A stretch of 64,000 nucleotides of DNA from Sebastes aleutianus (lineage: Eukaryota > Chordata > Actinopteri > Perciformes > Sebastidae), in assembly GCA_916700875.1 (NCBI GenBank), contig CAKAKS010000067.1:4651409-4715408 (forward strand), read 5' to 3'. Made by a program: the position numbers and the translations under genes. Of the stretch, positions 13,201 to 21,626 are shown piece by piece; positions within the stretch are counted from its first letter, which is position 1; each line of letters begins with the position of its first letter. The notes beneath the pieces were generated by a model. The model made no database searches. It saw only the letters and a list, made by a program, of their open reading frames with translations, and was not told where the DNA came from.

Positions 13201-13617
13201 GATACCATTTGTCTATTTTCAAAGTCTGTCTCAGCTGATTACTGGTGTTTGAGTGTGTTGACTTCATTTCGATTGTGCAGCTCATTATAATGAATCATAA
13301 ACCTGATTGTACAAACAACAGCGCCTTATGGAACAGACTGACATCCAGTACAGTAGAGTATTCCTGTGTGAAGTCTGTCTCTATTTCCACTTGAACAGTG
13401 TAGATATCTGACACTGTGTCTAACTCTGCCCCGTTGCTCCAGGGTGATCGACTACGGCGAGGAGAACCGTATGACCACCCAGAGCGTGGCCATCGTGTTC
13501 GGCCCCACGCTGCTGCGGCCTGAAACGGAGACCTGGAACATTGCGGTCCACATGGTCTACCAGAACCAGATAGTGGAGCTAATACTGCTGGAGTACGAGA
13601 ACATTTTCGGCAGGTAG
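1234..13617 (+). CDS. arhgap12: ARHGAP12-like Rho GTPase-activating protein, 3' part (PH + RhoGAP domains)
   Basis: Eleven exons join in frame: 1234-1295, 3244-3325, 5296-5397, 6131-6229, 6828-6924, 7327-7446, 8983-9081, 9270-9347, 10376-10510, 11611-11716, 13443-13617. They total 1,155 nt (384 aa plus stop), and every junction has AG acceptor and GT donor. Exons 1-4 encode a PH domain (opening SEKCGVLNVTKIT, later KNWTSSWTVLQG and SKPEFTVDL). Exons 5-6 are an acidic then basic linker ending KKFLTRRPTLQAV. Exons 7-11 are the RhoGAP domain, with the arginine finger in DGLYRVSGN (Arg codon 9293-9295), then WEDIHV, FRELPEPLF and VAIVFGPTLLRPE, ending IFGR. By family knowledge the protein speeds GTP hydrolysis on Rac/Cdc42-type GTPases and binds membrane through PH. 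The match is closer to ARHGAP12 than to ARHGAP15, 27 or 9, judged from remembered family sequence. The SH3/WW half and the start codon lie upstream of the window. Confidence 0.9.
1484..1887. mobile_element. MITE with GTTTCAGAAAG / CTTTCTGAAAC terminal inverted repeats
   Basis: The left end reads CCCCGTTTCAGAAAGC and the right end GCTTTCTGAAACGG. The span is about 0.4 kb, non-coding, and lies in the intron between the first two visible PH-domain exons. Internal inverted symmetry supports a DNA-transposon-derived repeat. Confidence 0.65.
2575..3143 (+). repeat. Dispersed repeat, copy 1 (inverted partner at 11021-11521)
   Basis: This block matches 11021-11521 on the opposite strand over nearly its full length, including AGCAGGGGGCGACTCCTCTG, the TTACCTCAGTAAACATTGTA stretch and the terminal TATACAGTCTATGG. 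It is non-coding; open frames in it are accidental. Both copies lie in introns of the same gene. Confidence 0.8.
3849..3901. repeat. Perfect 23-bp inverted repeat with 7-nt spacer
   Basis: Positions 3849-3871 are the exact reverse complement of 3879-3901, separated by 7 nt. It would form a strong hairpin in DNA or intronic RNA. It is probably a transposon end or foldback remnant; no coding role is visible. Confidence 0.85.
4320..4956. mobile_element. TTAA-flanked MITE (ends AGCTGCAGT / ACTGAAGCT)
   Basis: A 637-bp non-coding element flanked by TTAA at 4316-4319 and 4957-4960, with short imperfect inverted ends. TTAA duplication is typical of piggyBac- or Kolobok-mobilised elements. It lies in the intron before the exon at 5296. 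Confidence 0.7.
5529..5737. mobile_element. Truncated TTAA-MITE (AGGGACTGTTTGTAA family)
   Basis: Begins AAGGGACTGTTTGTAAC and matches one terminal ~200 bp of the full elements at 53386-54117 and 61600-62285, including the CGTATAAATC and GAAGCACCA blocks. The other end is missing. Confidence 0.7.
6400..6570. repeat. Partial dispersed repeat in intron 4
   Basis: A GC-richer block ending CACACACTGCTCCTTTAA within AT-rich intron. I recognise the motif order as a frequent teleost dispersed repeat, but there is no second copy in this window, so the call rests on recall. Confidence 0.4.
6974..7172. mobile_element. Truncated copy of the AGGGCTGTCAA MITE
   Basis: Starts AGTGCTGTCAATCC, one base off the family terminus. 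It runs through ATTAATCGCA and the ATTTGTCAAGTATTTAATAC block, and stops at CAGAAACCCTCGCAGGTA, where the full copy at 91-680 continues. Confidence 0.75.
7996..8829. mobile_element. TTAA-flanked MITE with AGGGTAACTT ends, 834 bp
   Basis: Flanking TTAA at 7992-7995 and 8830-8833. The left end AGGGTAACTTGTC is mirrored by the right end GAAGTTACCCT. It contains a 224-codon open frame on the minus strand (8019-8693) with no recognisable domain. That frame spans nearly the whole element between its inverted ends and is more likely chance than a gene. Confidence 0.75.
9415..10240. mobile_element. Foldback element, AT-rich, 826 bp
   Basis: The left end GGTAACACTTCATAATAACC pairs with the right end GGTTATTATAAAGTGTTACC, and inverted symmetry continues through the interior (for example TTGTTTGTAAAACATCTAT against ATAGATGTTTTACAAACAA). 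It is non-coding and close to a long hairpin; it lies between the RhoGAP exons ending at 9347 and starting at 10376. Confidence 0.8.
10331..10372 (+). repeat. (TGTGCG)n simple repeat at a 3' splice site
   Basis: About seven TGTGCG-type units end just upstream of TCCAG at the acceptor of the exon starting at 10376. The array takes the place where a polypyrimidine tract would normally lie. Confidence 0.85.
11021..11521 (-). repeat. Dispersed repeat, copy 2 (inverted relative to 2575-3143)
   Basis: Reverse complement of copy 1, beginning ATAGACTGTATATAAGAAG and ending with the GCAGGTTTAAAGCACTTCA block. It ends about 90 bp before the exon at 11611. Confidence 0.8.
12220..13176. mobile_element. 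DNA-transposon-derived repeat with a nested second element
   Basis: The outer ends TGGTGGAAAGTAACAAAGTA and TTCTTCCACCA are inverted. The segment contains the ACTTTTACTCCACTACATA block common in teleost genomes. Inside, about 12482-12720 is a second element opening TTAGGGCTGTCCTCAAC and closing with ATTAGTCAACTAATCAACTAG. The whole lies in the last arhgap12-like intron. Confidence 0.55.
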
Positions 13618-14840
13618 AAAGAGACGCCGGAGGACGAGTCTCTTTTTCTTCTCTTTCTCTCTTCCAACGCAGAGCTCTTCTGAACCCAGCGTGGCCCTGC
13701 CAAACACAGCCCGGCCTGGCTCGGCTCGGCTCGGCTCGATCCAGCCCGGGTCCAGGGGCGGCTCGTCTTCATCTCCAACCAACCACTGGCTTCTCCAATC
13801 GTACAACCTCCGGACCAAAGCCACGCAAACATGTCACCAACCAAAACATACATGTAACTAACTAGCGACCAAAAAAAAGTTGAGACTCTTTGCACTTTTC
13901 AGTCTCTCGTTTTCTCCTGCAGCTGCATTTGTGCCACCGGAAAGGTGACTCCCTCCTGTCCCGACACTGGATTCCTAGAACTACTAAACGGGCCAAACAA
14001 GCCTCTACTACTGCACAGACTGACTGAGAGCAAAGCAGGAGAATGGGCCTCAGTAGCCTCTAACTGCAGAGGAGGCGTCAGTATTGGAGGTTGGAGAATG
14101 TACTGTACTGTAGAACCTGTCATCACTCCTGTATGAACCACACTGGGGAACCAACAGAAGAAACCCAACTGCTGTGCTTGGCTTTAGATGTTTAGACACT
14201 AAGAGAGGAAACAATGGAGGTCTTTTATTTAGGAATCTGCCGTACTACTCTCACTTTCTCTTCATTTCAAAATATCTCCTTCCCCTTCTCTCTCTCCATC
14301 TCTTTCTGAATCTTTCTCTCCTTCCTTTTCTTCCTGAAATACTGGACCGCGGTCCTCTGAACACGAGAGGTTATCACTCTGTAACATATCTGCACGCCAC
14401 CTTCTCCATTCGGCTTAAAGAACAAATCATCTCGCAGCATTCAGAACTTGAAAAAGAAACAAACGGTACTCGGCTGTGTCTTTCCTCGACTCTCGGATAT
14501 GAAATGTTGAGGCAAACGGCCTTTAAACATGACTCCATTGATAACTCTGTACAGTGTTTATGTGCGTGCATGTGGACGGTGGGTGGGGTGGATGGATGAA
14601 TGGATTTAATGACAATATATTGTACAAATAGTAAATATAAGTATGTATGCCTGGAATGTTAAAAATATGATATGAGGGAGAAATCACTATTTTGTGATCA
14701 TTGTGTAACCAACAGATGGGAGGAGTAAAGTTCTGGACTGGTTTACCTGTGTGTCAGGTAAATGGAAGATTGTTGAATGTAACTTTGGAGAGAAACTGTT
14801 GGCTTTAACAAACTGGAATAAAGAGCTCTAAGAAGAGATA
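13618..14840 (+). other. arhgap12: 3' UTR of the arhgap12-like gene
   Basis: The TAG stop ends at 13617 and is followed by about 1.2 kb without a convincing open frame, including a CTCGG-rich tandem stretch near 13714-13738. The first good poly(A) signal, AATAAA, is at 14817-14822, so the transcript probably ends about 15-25 nt beyond it. Frames seen on either strand here (for example 13557-13895 minus) carry no recognisable protein. Confidence 0.7.
14817..14822 (+). promoter_or_regulatory. poly(A) signal AATAAA of the arhgap12-like gene
   Basis: Canonical hexamer 1.2 kb after the stop codon, on the same strand as the gene. It is the first such hexamer I see in the 3' UTR. Confidence 0.6.
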
Positions 14841-15040
14841 TTTCCAAAGGAGATATTATGTATGTTGTTTTGTCTATTTGTTCATGGTGCTCTGTATTTC
14901 AGTGTGTAGAACAAGGAGGTGACACTCACAGAATTAAAGGTTTGATCACATGTTACTACATATATATCCAGTATTAAACCCATTCATTGATTCAATAATT
15001 CAATAAAATAGTTTAATAAATAATCAAATACTGAAAGGGT

Positions 15041-16062
15041 TCTTCAAGTCAAAACATACAAAATCAGACTTTTGAGATACAAACCACAATTGTAAGTCAG
15101 AATTAGTCAGAGTTTGATTTTCTAAGTTAAAGTTCTTTTTTGGTTTAATGTCTCAATTCATTTAGAAAGTCAAAACTTCATGAATTTGTTTTTTTTACCT
15201 CAGAATTGACATACTACATTATAATTTTGACTTGTAAGCCAAAAGTCGTCTTTAAATTTAATAAATTAAACTTAATATCTCATATTGGACTATTTTGACA
15301 TTGTATATCATAATTTATACTCGTAATTGTGATGTTCTATCATAATTTATTTTTATTTTCAAGTCTTAATATTTTATTCGTTCCCCCACCCTGTCACTAA
15401 TATATATGGCATAAAAATGTCACTATTGTCTATGGATATACTGTACAGGAATGTGAAGAAAATTCAGTGATATGAAAATATGATATTTCAGTGGGGTTTC
15501 TGTGCTCTGTGACAACTGTCCAACACTTTTTATGGCTATAATTTACATTATCTATTTAATATCTTCAAGTCAAAACATACAAGGTAAATCATACTTTTGA
15601 GATACAAAGCCATAATGTGATTAAATCAAATTAAATCATCACTATTGATTTAGAAAGTCAAAATTTCATGAATTAGTTTTTGTATCTCATAAATGACATA
15701 CTACATTATAACTTTTAGTCTTGTAAGTCAAAGGTCTTCTTTATATTTGATAAATTAGACTTAATATCTCACATTTAACTATTTTGACATTGTATATCAT
15801 AATTTCTACCCATAATTCTGATGTTCTGTGATCATTTATTTTTATTTTCATAAGTCCTAATATTTTATCAATTCCCCCACCCTTTCAGGAATATATATGC
15901 CATAGAAACGTTGCTATTGTCTATACATAGGGTCTATATAATTGTCAGGAATGTGAAGGACACAATATAAAAATATAAAATATAATATTTCAGTGGGCTT
16001 TCTGTGCTCTATGACGAGTCTACAACGCACTTTTTATGGCTACAATTTACATAATTTATTTA
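15041..16062. repeat. ~520-bp tandem duplication in the gene spacer
   Basis: 15041-15560 and 15562-16062 share the same block order: CTTCAAGTCAAAACATACAA, CTTTTGAGATACAAA, AAGTCAAAA..TTCATGAATT, TCCCCCACCCT and CACTTTTTATGGCTA. Substitutions and small indels show the duplication is not recent. It is AT-rich and non-coding. Confidence 0.8.
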
Positions 16063-16379
16063 CCATGAAGACAGCTCTGTAGAGTAAGTGAACTAGAAAA
16101 TGCATTTCCTGCTGAAAATCCGTGTGAATGCTGACAGCTGTAATTAATTGCAAAGCATTGCTGAAAATGCAGAAATTTGAAATTACTTGCCTAAAAATGT
16201 TAAAGCTCAAATGCTTTGCACTGCGCTGCTGAACACCCTAGAAGATGAAATGTAAAACTGGCAGAGTTGGAAGCTGAACTGCATTAGCTAAAGAAGCTAA
16301 GAGCTGAAATACATTGCTAGAAAAGCTGGAAGCTAAATTGTAATACTGTCAATCAGACAAATGAACTGCATTCTCAAAC

Positions 16380-16590
16380 ACAAAGAGAGACAGAGAGAGA
16401 GAGAGACAGACTGAGAGAGACAGACAGACGGAGTAGTATTTGGGTAGAATAAACCTTTAAAACTTCAAGTCGTTAGACATAAAGTAGTATTTGGGTGGAA
16501 GAAACCTTTAAAACTACAAGTCTTCAGAGATAAAGAAGTATTTGGGTGAAATAAACCTTTAAAACTGCAAGTCTAGAGAGAGCTCCATCA
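16380..16590. repeat. (GA)n run plus three ~60-bp tandem units
   Basis: A GAGA/GACA run (16383-16425) is followed by three imperfect copies of a unit containing AGTATTTGGGT and AAACCTTTAAAACT (16431-16575). It lies just upstream of the serpin array. Confidence 0.75.
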
Positions 16591-17659
16591 GGCAGAGACT
16601 GATGTAGCTCTAATCAGCCAATCAGAGACAGGCTGAGACTGATGGAGCTCTAATCAGCCAATCAGAAACACCTGTTTGTGTCTGAAAGTGCTGAGTCATG
16701 GTTGGACGTAACTGGTGAAAACACAGAGAAGGTACTACCTGAAAAAGACCCCCTCAGTTAAAAACTATATGTTGTATAGCTGAAATCTCTTCAGTTTGAG
16801 CACCTCAAGACTTTGATGAAGGTGTAGACGTGTTGTTTGTGTGGATAAAGTTAAAAATGACTGAGAACTGACAGTTTAAAAAGTCTCCACAGTTGAGTTT
16901 TTGCTCGAGACTTTCAGAAGTGAATTAACATTGCAGCAGATGAGAGAGAGGAAGGGATCTCTTGGTGCCTTGAAGGAGATATTTCCAAAACTGTAACACC
17001 TATTGCTTAAATGGGAACATCATCTGAAAGATGACAAAAATATCTACGTTTTGATGTATTATTTATATATGAGTGAGGAGTGGAAGTTGTGGAACGTACA
17101 AGGTGTTTTGTCAGAAACGTTTGAAAAAAGGAAAAACGCAGAGTGGGTTAGAGTGTGAGTGATGTCATCACTGTAAAGCAGCGCAATACACACCCATTAT
17201 AAACTCAGAAAAAGTCTGAGAAAAGCATTAAACTTAAACTGTGATAAATCAAAAATTTTACAAGATATCAAAAAGCTGAATCATAGCTTAATAGTTCAAA
17301 GACTTGTAACCCGTTTAAAGTTTAAATGAAGTCTGTAGCTGAAAGTATGTGGGAGCAGTAGCGTTTCAAAGTGGAGTATGTTTAAGAGGATTTGAACGTA
17401 GCAGCTAGGTGGCTCACGCTAGCAAGTTGCGACTGTGCTCGGCTCGTGATTGGCTCGGGTGGGTGTGTGGGCGGGACTTCGATACCGCGACTCCAGCCCC
17501 CCGATCACTACTGCTCAGACTCTGGCTCCAAATGACATCAACATCTCAAGATGGCAGCTCCCCTATCCCAGATATTTTGTCTTTACTTCTGTACATGGGG
17601 AGGAAGAAGAGATGCGTCGTCCATATATACAGTATATACAGTCTATGGTTTAATGATGG

Positions 17660-18134
17660 AAACATGAAGTATGATGATTTTAGACTCTAGAGCATACTTT
17701 TAAAAACAACTGACAATAATCATTTGAACTGACATATTTACATTACTGTTATCTACTGTTATCCTAAATTCTTATGAACAACATGGGACTATGCCTACTC
17801 CACTGCATGAGCAGTAGTTCAGCAACAACTGCAGAACAGAGACATATACTGTACCTCCAGAGGATGCTGAAAAAGACACCTAAGCTTCTACTTTTTTTTC
17901 TAGACCTGCACTGTGTTTCACTCTGACTGCCTCCTTTTTCCTCCACAGGTGTCTCACAAGGCCATGCTGAGTGTCACTGAGATGGGAACAGAGGCAGCAG
18001 CCACCACCATTACTGAGGTAGTATTCATCAGTTTTCCACAATCAGTCAGAATTAACAGACCCTTCTGGGTCGTCATCCTTCATGGGCAAGATCAGCAACC
18101 CCACAGCCATGTAAGGCACACCCTAGTGAAATGA
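17660..18134 (+). pseudogene. Serpin pseudogene fragment 1 (exon 5 only)
   Basis: Only the last serpin exon remains, starting at 17949 after a CCACAG acceptor and encoding VSHKAMLSVTEMGTEA. A 26-nt deletion after the codons for FWVVIL, relative to genes A-C, throws the frame off, so it reads to a stop at 18132-18134 instead of ending ISNPTAM. Upstream, 17670-17760 matches gene intron 2 (CATACTTTTAAAAACAACTG), joined directly to intron 4, so exons 1-4 are gone. Its loop is VVFI-SFPQ (P4-P4'). No function as a protein is likely. Confidence 0.85.
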
Positions 18135-18188
18135 TAAATCATGATCACTGGTCTCAGAATGGAATTGCTGACGTAAATGAGAAGTACA

Positions 18189-18530
18189 GAGCTGCAACAG
18201 TCAGTCTATTCATCGATCAGGCGATCGACAGATAATTAATTGGCAACTATTTTGATAATTGATGAATCTTTTCAGTCATCTTTCAAGCAAAGGTTCCAAA
18301 CATTTGATGGTTTCGGGTTCTCAAATGGCAGAATTTGCTGCTTCGACTTGTCTTACATTAAAGTAAATTGAATATCTTTAAGTTTTGGACTAGTTGGTCG
18401 CACAAAACAAGACATTTGATAACATTTTCAGCTCTAGAAAATTGTGATGAACATTTTTCACTGTCTTCTGATATTTTATAGACCAAATGATTAATCGATA
18501 ATAGAAATAATTGCGAGTTGCAGCCCTAAT
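18189..18530. mobile_element. MITE (GAGCTGCAAC / GTTGCAGCCCTAAT), also at 32622-32960 and 40746-41084
   Basis: About 340 bp with the ends GAGCTGCAAC and GTTGCAGCCC inverted and the interior motifs GATTAATCGAT and GATAATTGATGAATC. It sits in the same place in all three units, so it predates the array. The minus-strand 87-codon frame through it is accidental. Confidence 0.65.
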
Positions 18531-18947
18531 GAGCAGCTGATGGAGTGATTCTGCATGTGAGCATGTACACGCTTTTACTTTGAAAAGATAATAAAGGAGG
18601 GCCCTGAAAATAGAAAAAAAAGTTATTACATTTGTCTCTTCATTGTGCAACATGACATCAAATACACAACAAATAGATTAAATAATCTCAACTTTCCCTA
18701 TCAGTGTTACCTGACTGATGCCATGCCTATGTTTGGTCATAAATTATTAATTAGTTGTGGCCTGTTTCTGAGACAAAATTGTCTATTTGATTGGGAAATT
18801 TAAAAATATTTATACTTGATTTCCATATAATGTTCCACTATTTTATATCTACAGTATATTGACCTTTTTCTTATTGTAGACTCATTGTAAATGTTACCAT
18901 TATGCTTATTGTTACTTATTGTACATTTTATACTTGCTCTCTTTTAA

Positions 18948-19682
18948 AGGGATAGTTCTGATTTTTTGAAGTGCTATTGTATGAGGTACTTATCCACAGT
19001 CAGTTTATTACCTACAGTAGATGACAGTTTGGAGAAACAGACAGGAGTACGGGCACAGAAGCAAAGCAATGTACTGCTGTGGAGGGGGCCGGCAGCAAAA
19101 CGTATTTTAGCCACCTTAAAAAAAATCAATACCAGTTTAAGTGTACACTGTATTTAGAATATTTTCACCACTTTACTTTGCCGTCAAATGGGGAACTGAA
19201 GCCGTTATCTATACTCTTTACAAAGCCCAAGACTGTTGTTTCAAAGGGTTAGTCCGGATTCACCAAAGTCACCCAATAACACAAACAAACTAACCGATCG
19301 AGGAAGCAGTAGACCAGCAACTCCGGTGTTCTGCGAGGTAAAATTACTGTTTGTTTTTTTTACTTTGCAGAGAGTAAAATGGCTTCAGTCCCCCATCAGA
19401 AAGGGCTGTCTGACAGCAAGGTAAAGCTGTGGAAATATTCTAAATATAGTGTACACCTAAACTGATATTGCCTTTTTTTAGTTGGGCCTTTTTTTAGTTG
19501 GCTAAAATCTGTTTTGCTGCCGGCGCCATCCACAGCAGTACATTACTTTACTTCCATGCGGTAACTCCTGTCTGTTTCTCCAAACTGGGGGCACACTGAC
19601 CGCCATCTACTGTAGGTATTACACTGACTATGGAGAAGTACCTCATACAACCCCACTTCCAAACAATCCAAACTATCCCTCT
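18948..19682. mobile_element. TTAA-type MITE, long form (second copy 41527-42246)
   Basis: Left end TTAAAGGGATAGTTCTG; right end AATCCAAACTATCCCTCTAA. The subterminal blocks GTATGAGGTACTTATCC and GTACCTCATACAACCCCAC are inverted. It is present in units 1 and 3 and absent from unit 2. The core (about 19244-19430) looks like a further inserted repeat. Confidence 0.7.
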
Positions 19683-20380
19683 AACTATTTCATTTTGCAC
19701 AATCTACTTGAGACGGTAACGAAGCATTTCATTGCACATTTTACTTGTATGATTGAGTATGTGACAAATAAAATCAGAATTTGACATTTGGGATAATGTC
19801 TCCATTCAGAGAACCATGGTGACTTATGTAACCTTACATTACATTTGTTACATTGCACACTGCAGTAGGTCTTAGAGGCTTTTGGGATTTTAGCTCAGGT
19901 TACCTCAGACAACCCTGTAGTGATGTCACAGTGTTAGCCAATCGGGGAGATGACGAAGAGTACAGGTTGCTCAATAAGACAACAGCTTACACAAATAAAT
20001 GAAATGTTACACTTTGAATCTGTTTGCAGTCTTTCAGTATGACACATTTATTACCAACAGTCATTTGAACCTGGATGGGTGTCTCAAAGGACTAAATAAA
20101 TTTACATCATTATATACTGTATCCAGCTGACTTTTATATATGATACAAATAATAAAAACAGTGGTGCATGTACTGCACTGCTGACACCAACTTGTGTGTT
20201 ATTGAGCAATTCTTTCAAAATATTTCAACATTAAGCGAAACAAAAAGACTCGTCATGAACAACTTTAAATGAATATTTCTACCGAGATCAATCCTTCTGA
20301 CTATAATGGCAATATGAATTACATCACCATTGCTCTTTATTGAAAAGAAGTTACCATTTCTTTTTCCAGAAGGGATTTAA

Positions 20381-20984
20381 AGGGATAGTTTGGGTGTTGT
20401 ATGAGGTACTTATCCATAGGCGTATTACTTACTATAGATTACGGTCTGCGTGCCCCCAGTTTGGAGGAACAGACAGGAGTACCGACACCAGAGCAAAGAA
20501 ATACAGTGTTGTGGACGGCCAGAAAAAAACTATTTTAGCCACCTAAAAGGAAGGCTCACTAAAATCAATGTCTGTTAAAATGTACGCTATATTTATAATA
20601 TTTTCACTGTTTTATCTTACCCTTTCCTTCTCCTTTCCGATGAAGTGAAACTTATCTATGCTCTCTTCAAAGCCACCAGAATCCATTGACTAAAACAGTA
20701 TAGATAAGTTTCACTTTCAGTTCAGTTCACCATCGGAAAATATTCTAAATATAGCGTACAATTAAACGGATATACATTTTTTTAGGTGAGCCTTTCTTTT
20801 AGGTGGCTAAAATGTGTTTTTTTGATGGCCCCGTCCACAGCAGTACATTGCTTTGCTCCGGTGTCAGTACTGCGGTCTTTTTCTTCAAATTGGGGGCGTG
20901 CCGACTGTCATCTACTGTAGGTAATACACTGACTATGGATAAGGACCTCATACAACCCCACTTCAAAACACCCAAACTACCCCT
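20381..20984. mobile_element. TTAA-flanked MITE, 604 bp, unit 1
   Basis: Flanked by TTAA (20377-20380, 20985-20988). Ends AGGGATAGTTTGGGTG and CACCCAAACTACCCCT are inverted, as are the inner GTATGAGGTACTTATCCATA blocks. It lies about 250 bp upstream of the serpin promoter of gene A and is non-coding. Confidence 0.8.
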
Positions 20985-21190
20985 TTAAAGTAGAAATGAC
21001 TGTTTGGAATGAGTTGCTTCATACTTCCATGAAAGGCTCCTGATTTCTGTTGCATCATTTGTTCTTGTATTTATGTGATTAATACTGTGGGCTTGTGTGT
21101 ATTTAACCTTTATAGCACAGCAAACTCACCAGCGGTTGTGTTCTGTGGGTTGTGTTGTAGTGAAGTGAAGATAGCTTGGCCGGGAATCTC

Positions 21191-21233
21191 TTAGCAAAGG
21201 ACAGAAAAGGCTGAACCTTGTTAATTTTTAATA
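21191..21233 (+). promoter_or_regulatory. Liver-type promoter of serpin gene A (HNF4-like + HNF1-like sites)
   Basis: TTAGCAAAGGACAG (21191-21204) resembles an HNF4 site, and GTTAATTTTTAATA (21220-21233) is close to the HNF1 palindrome GTTAATNATTAAC. The order and the adjoining ACCTTG resemble the human SERPINA1 hepatocyte promoter as I recall it. Transcription probably starts shortly downstream. No good TATA box is visible at the expected distance. Confidence 0.55.
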
Positions 21234-21263
21234 GATGTGTCAGCTGACTCTCTTCGATTTGAA

Positions 21264-21308
21264 GATAATGATGAGCTTTCTGCCAAACTGCACCAGAGGA
21301 CGTTAACG
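21264..21308 (+). other. Non-coding first exon (3' part) of serpin gene A
   Basis: The donor AACG|GTAAGC at 21309 and the acceptor GGACAG before 21618 define a 5' UTR intron of about 310 bp. The same arrangement occurs in B (donor at 34191, acceptor before 34500) and C (donor at 43872, acceptor before 44181). The 5' edge is not determined. Confidence 0.55.
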
Positions 21309-21626
21309 GTAAGCATGGACCCCCATTGAAATAAGCTGAATGTTTTATTTAAACTAGGAGGACTTGGACTTAATAAATTGAAGCGACATTTGGAAGTTTA
21401 GAAACGAACCTTTTAAATGTGGAGACAACATGTGTGATAGAATACATGTGTAAAGCTGTAAAACCTTTTCCTTCATTGTGTTATATACAAGGTTGTAAAA
21501 TTGTTCTTTGCCATTTCATTTCAAATTCAATTTTGTTCGCTTGGTTTTATTCTTATTTACAGGGTGGTTTGTTATTAAATACTATTGTGACCTAACGTTT
21601 TCCTTTCATATGGACAGGCTGTAAAG

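Noticed and set aside
17409..17690. Frames repeated at 31189-31488 and 39354-39635
   Set aside because: They lie in the repeat-derived leader of each unit, with frame differences between copies, and end in the TATACAGTCTATGG terminus shared with an intronic repeat.
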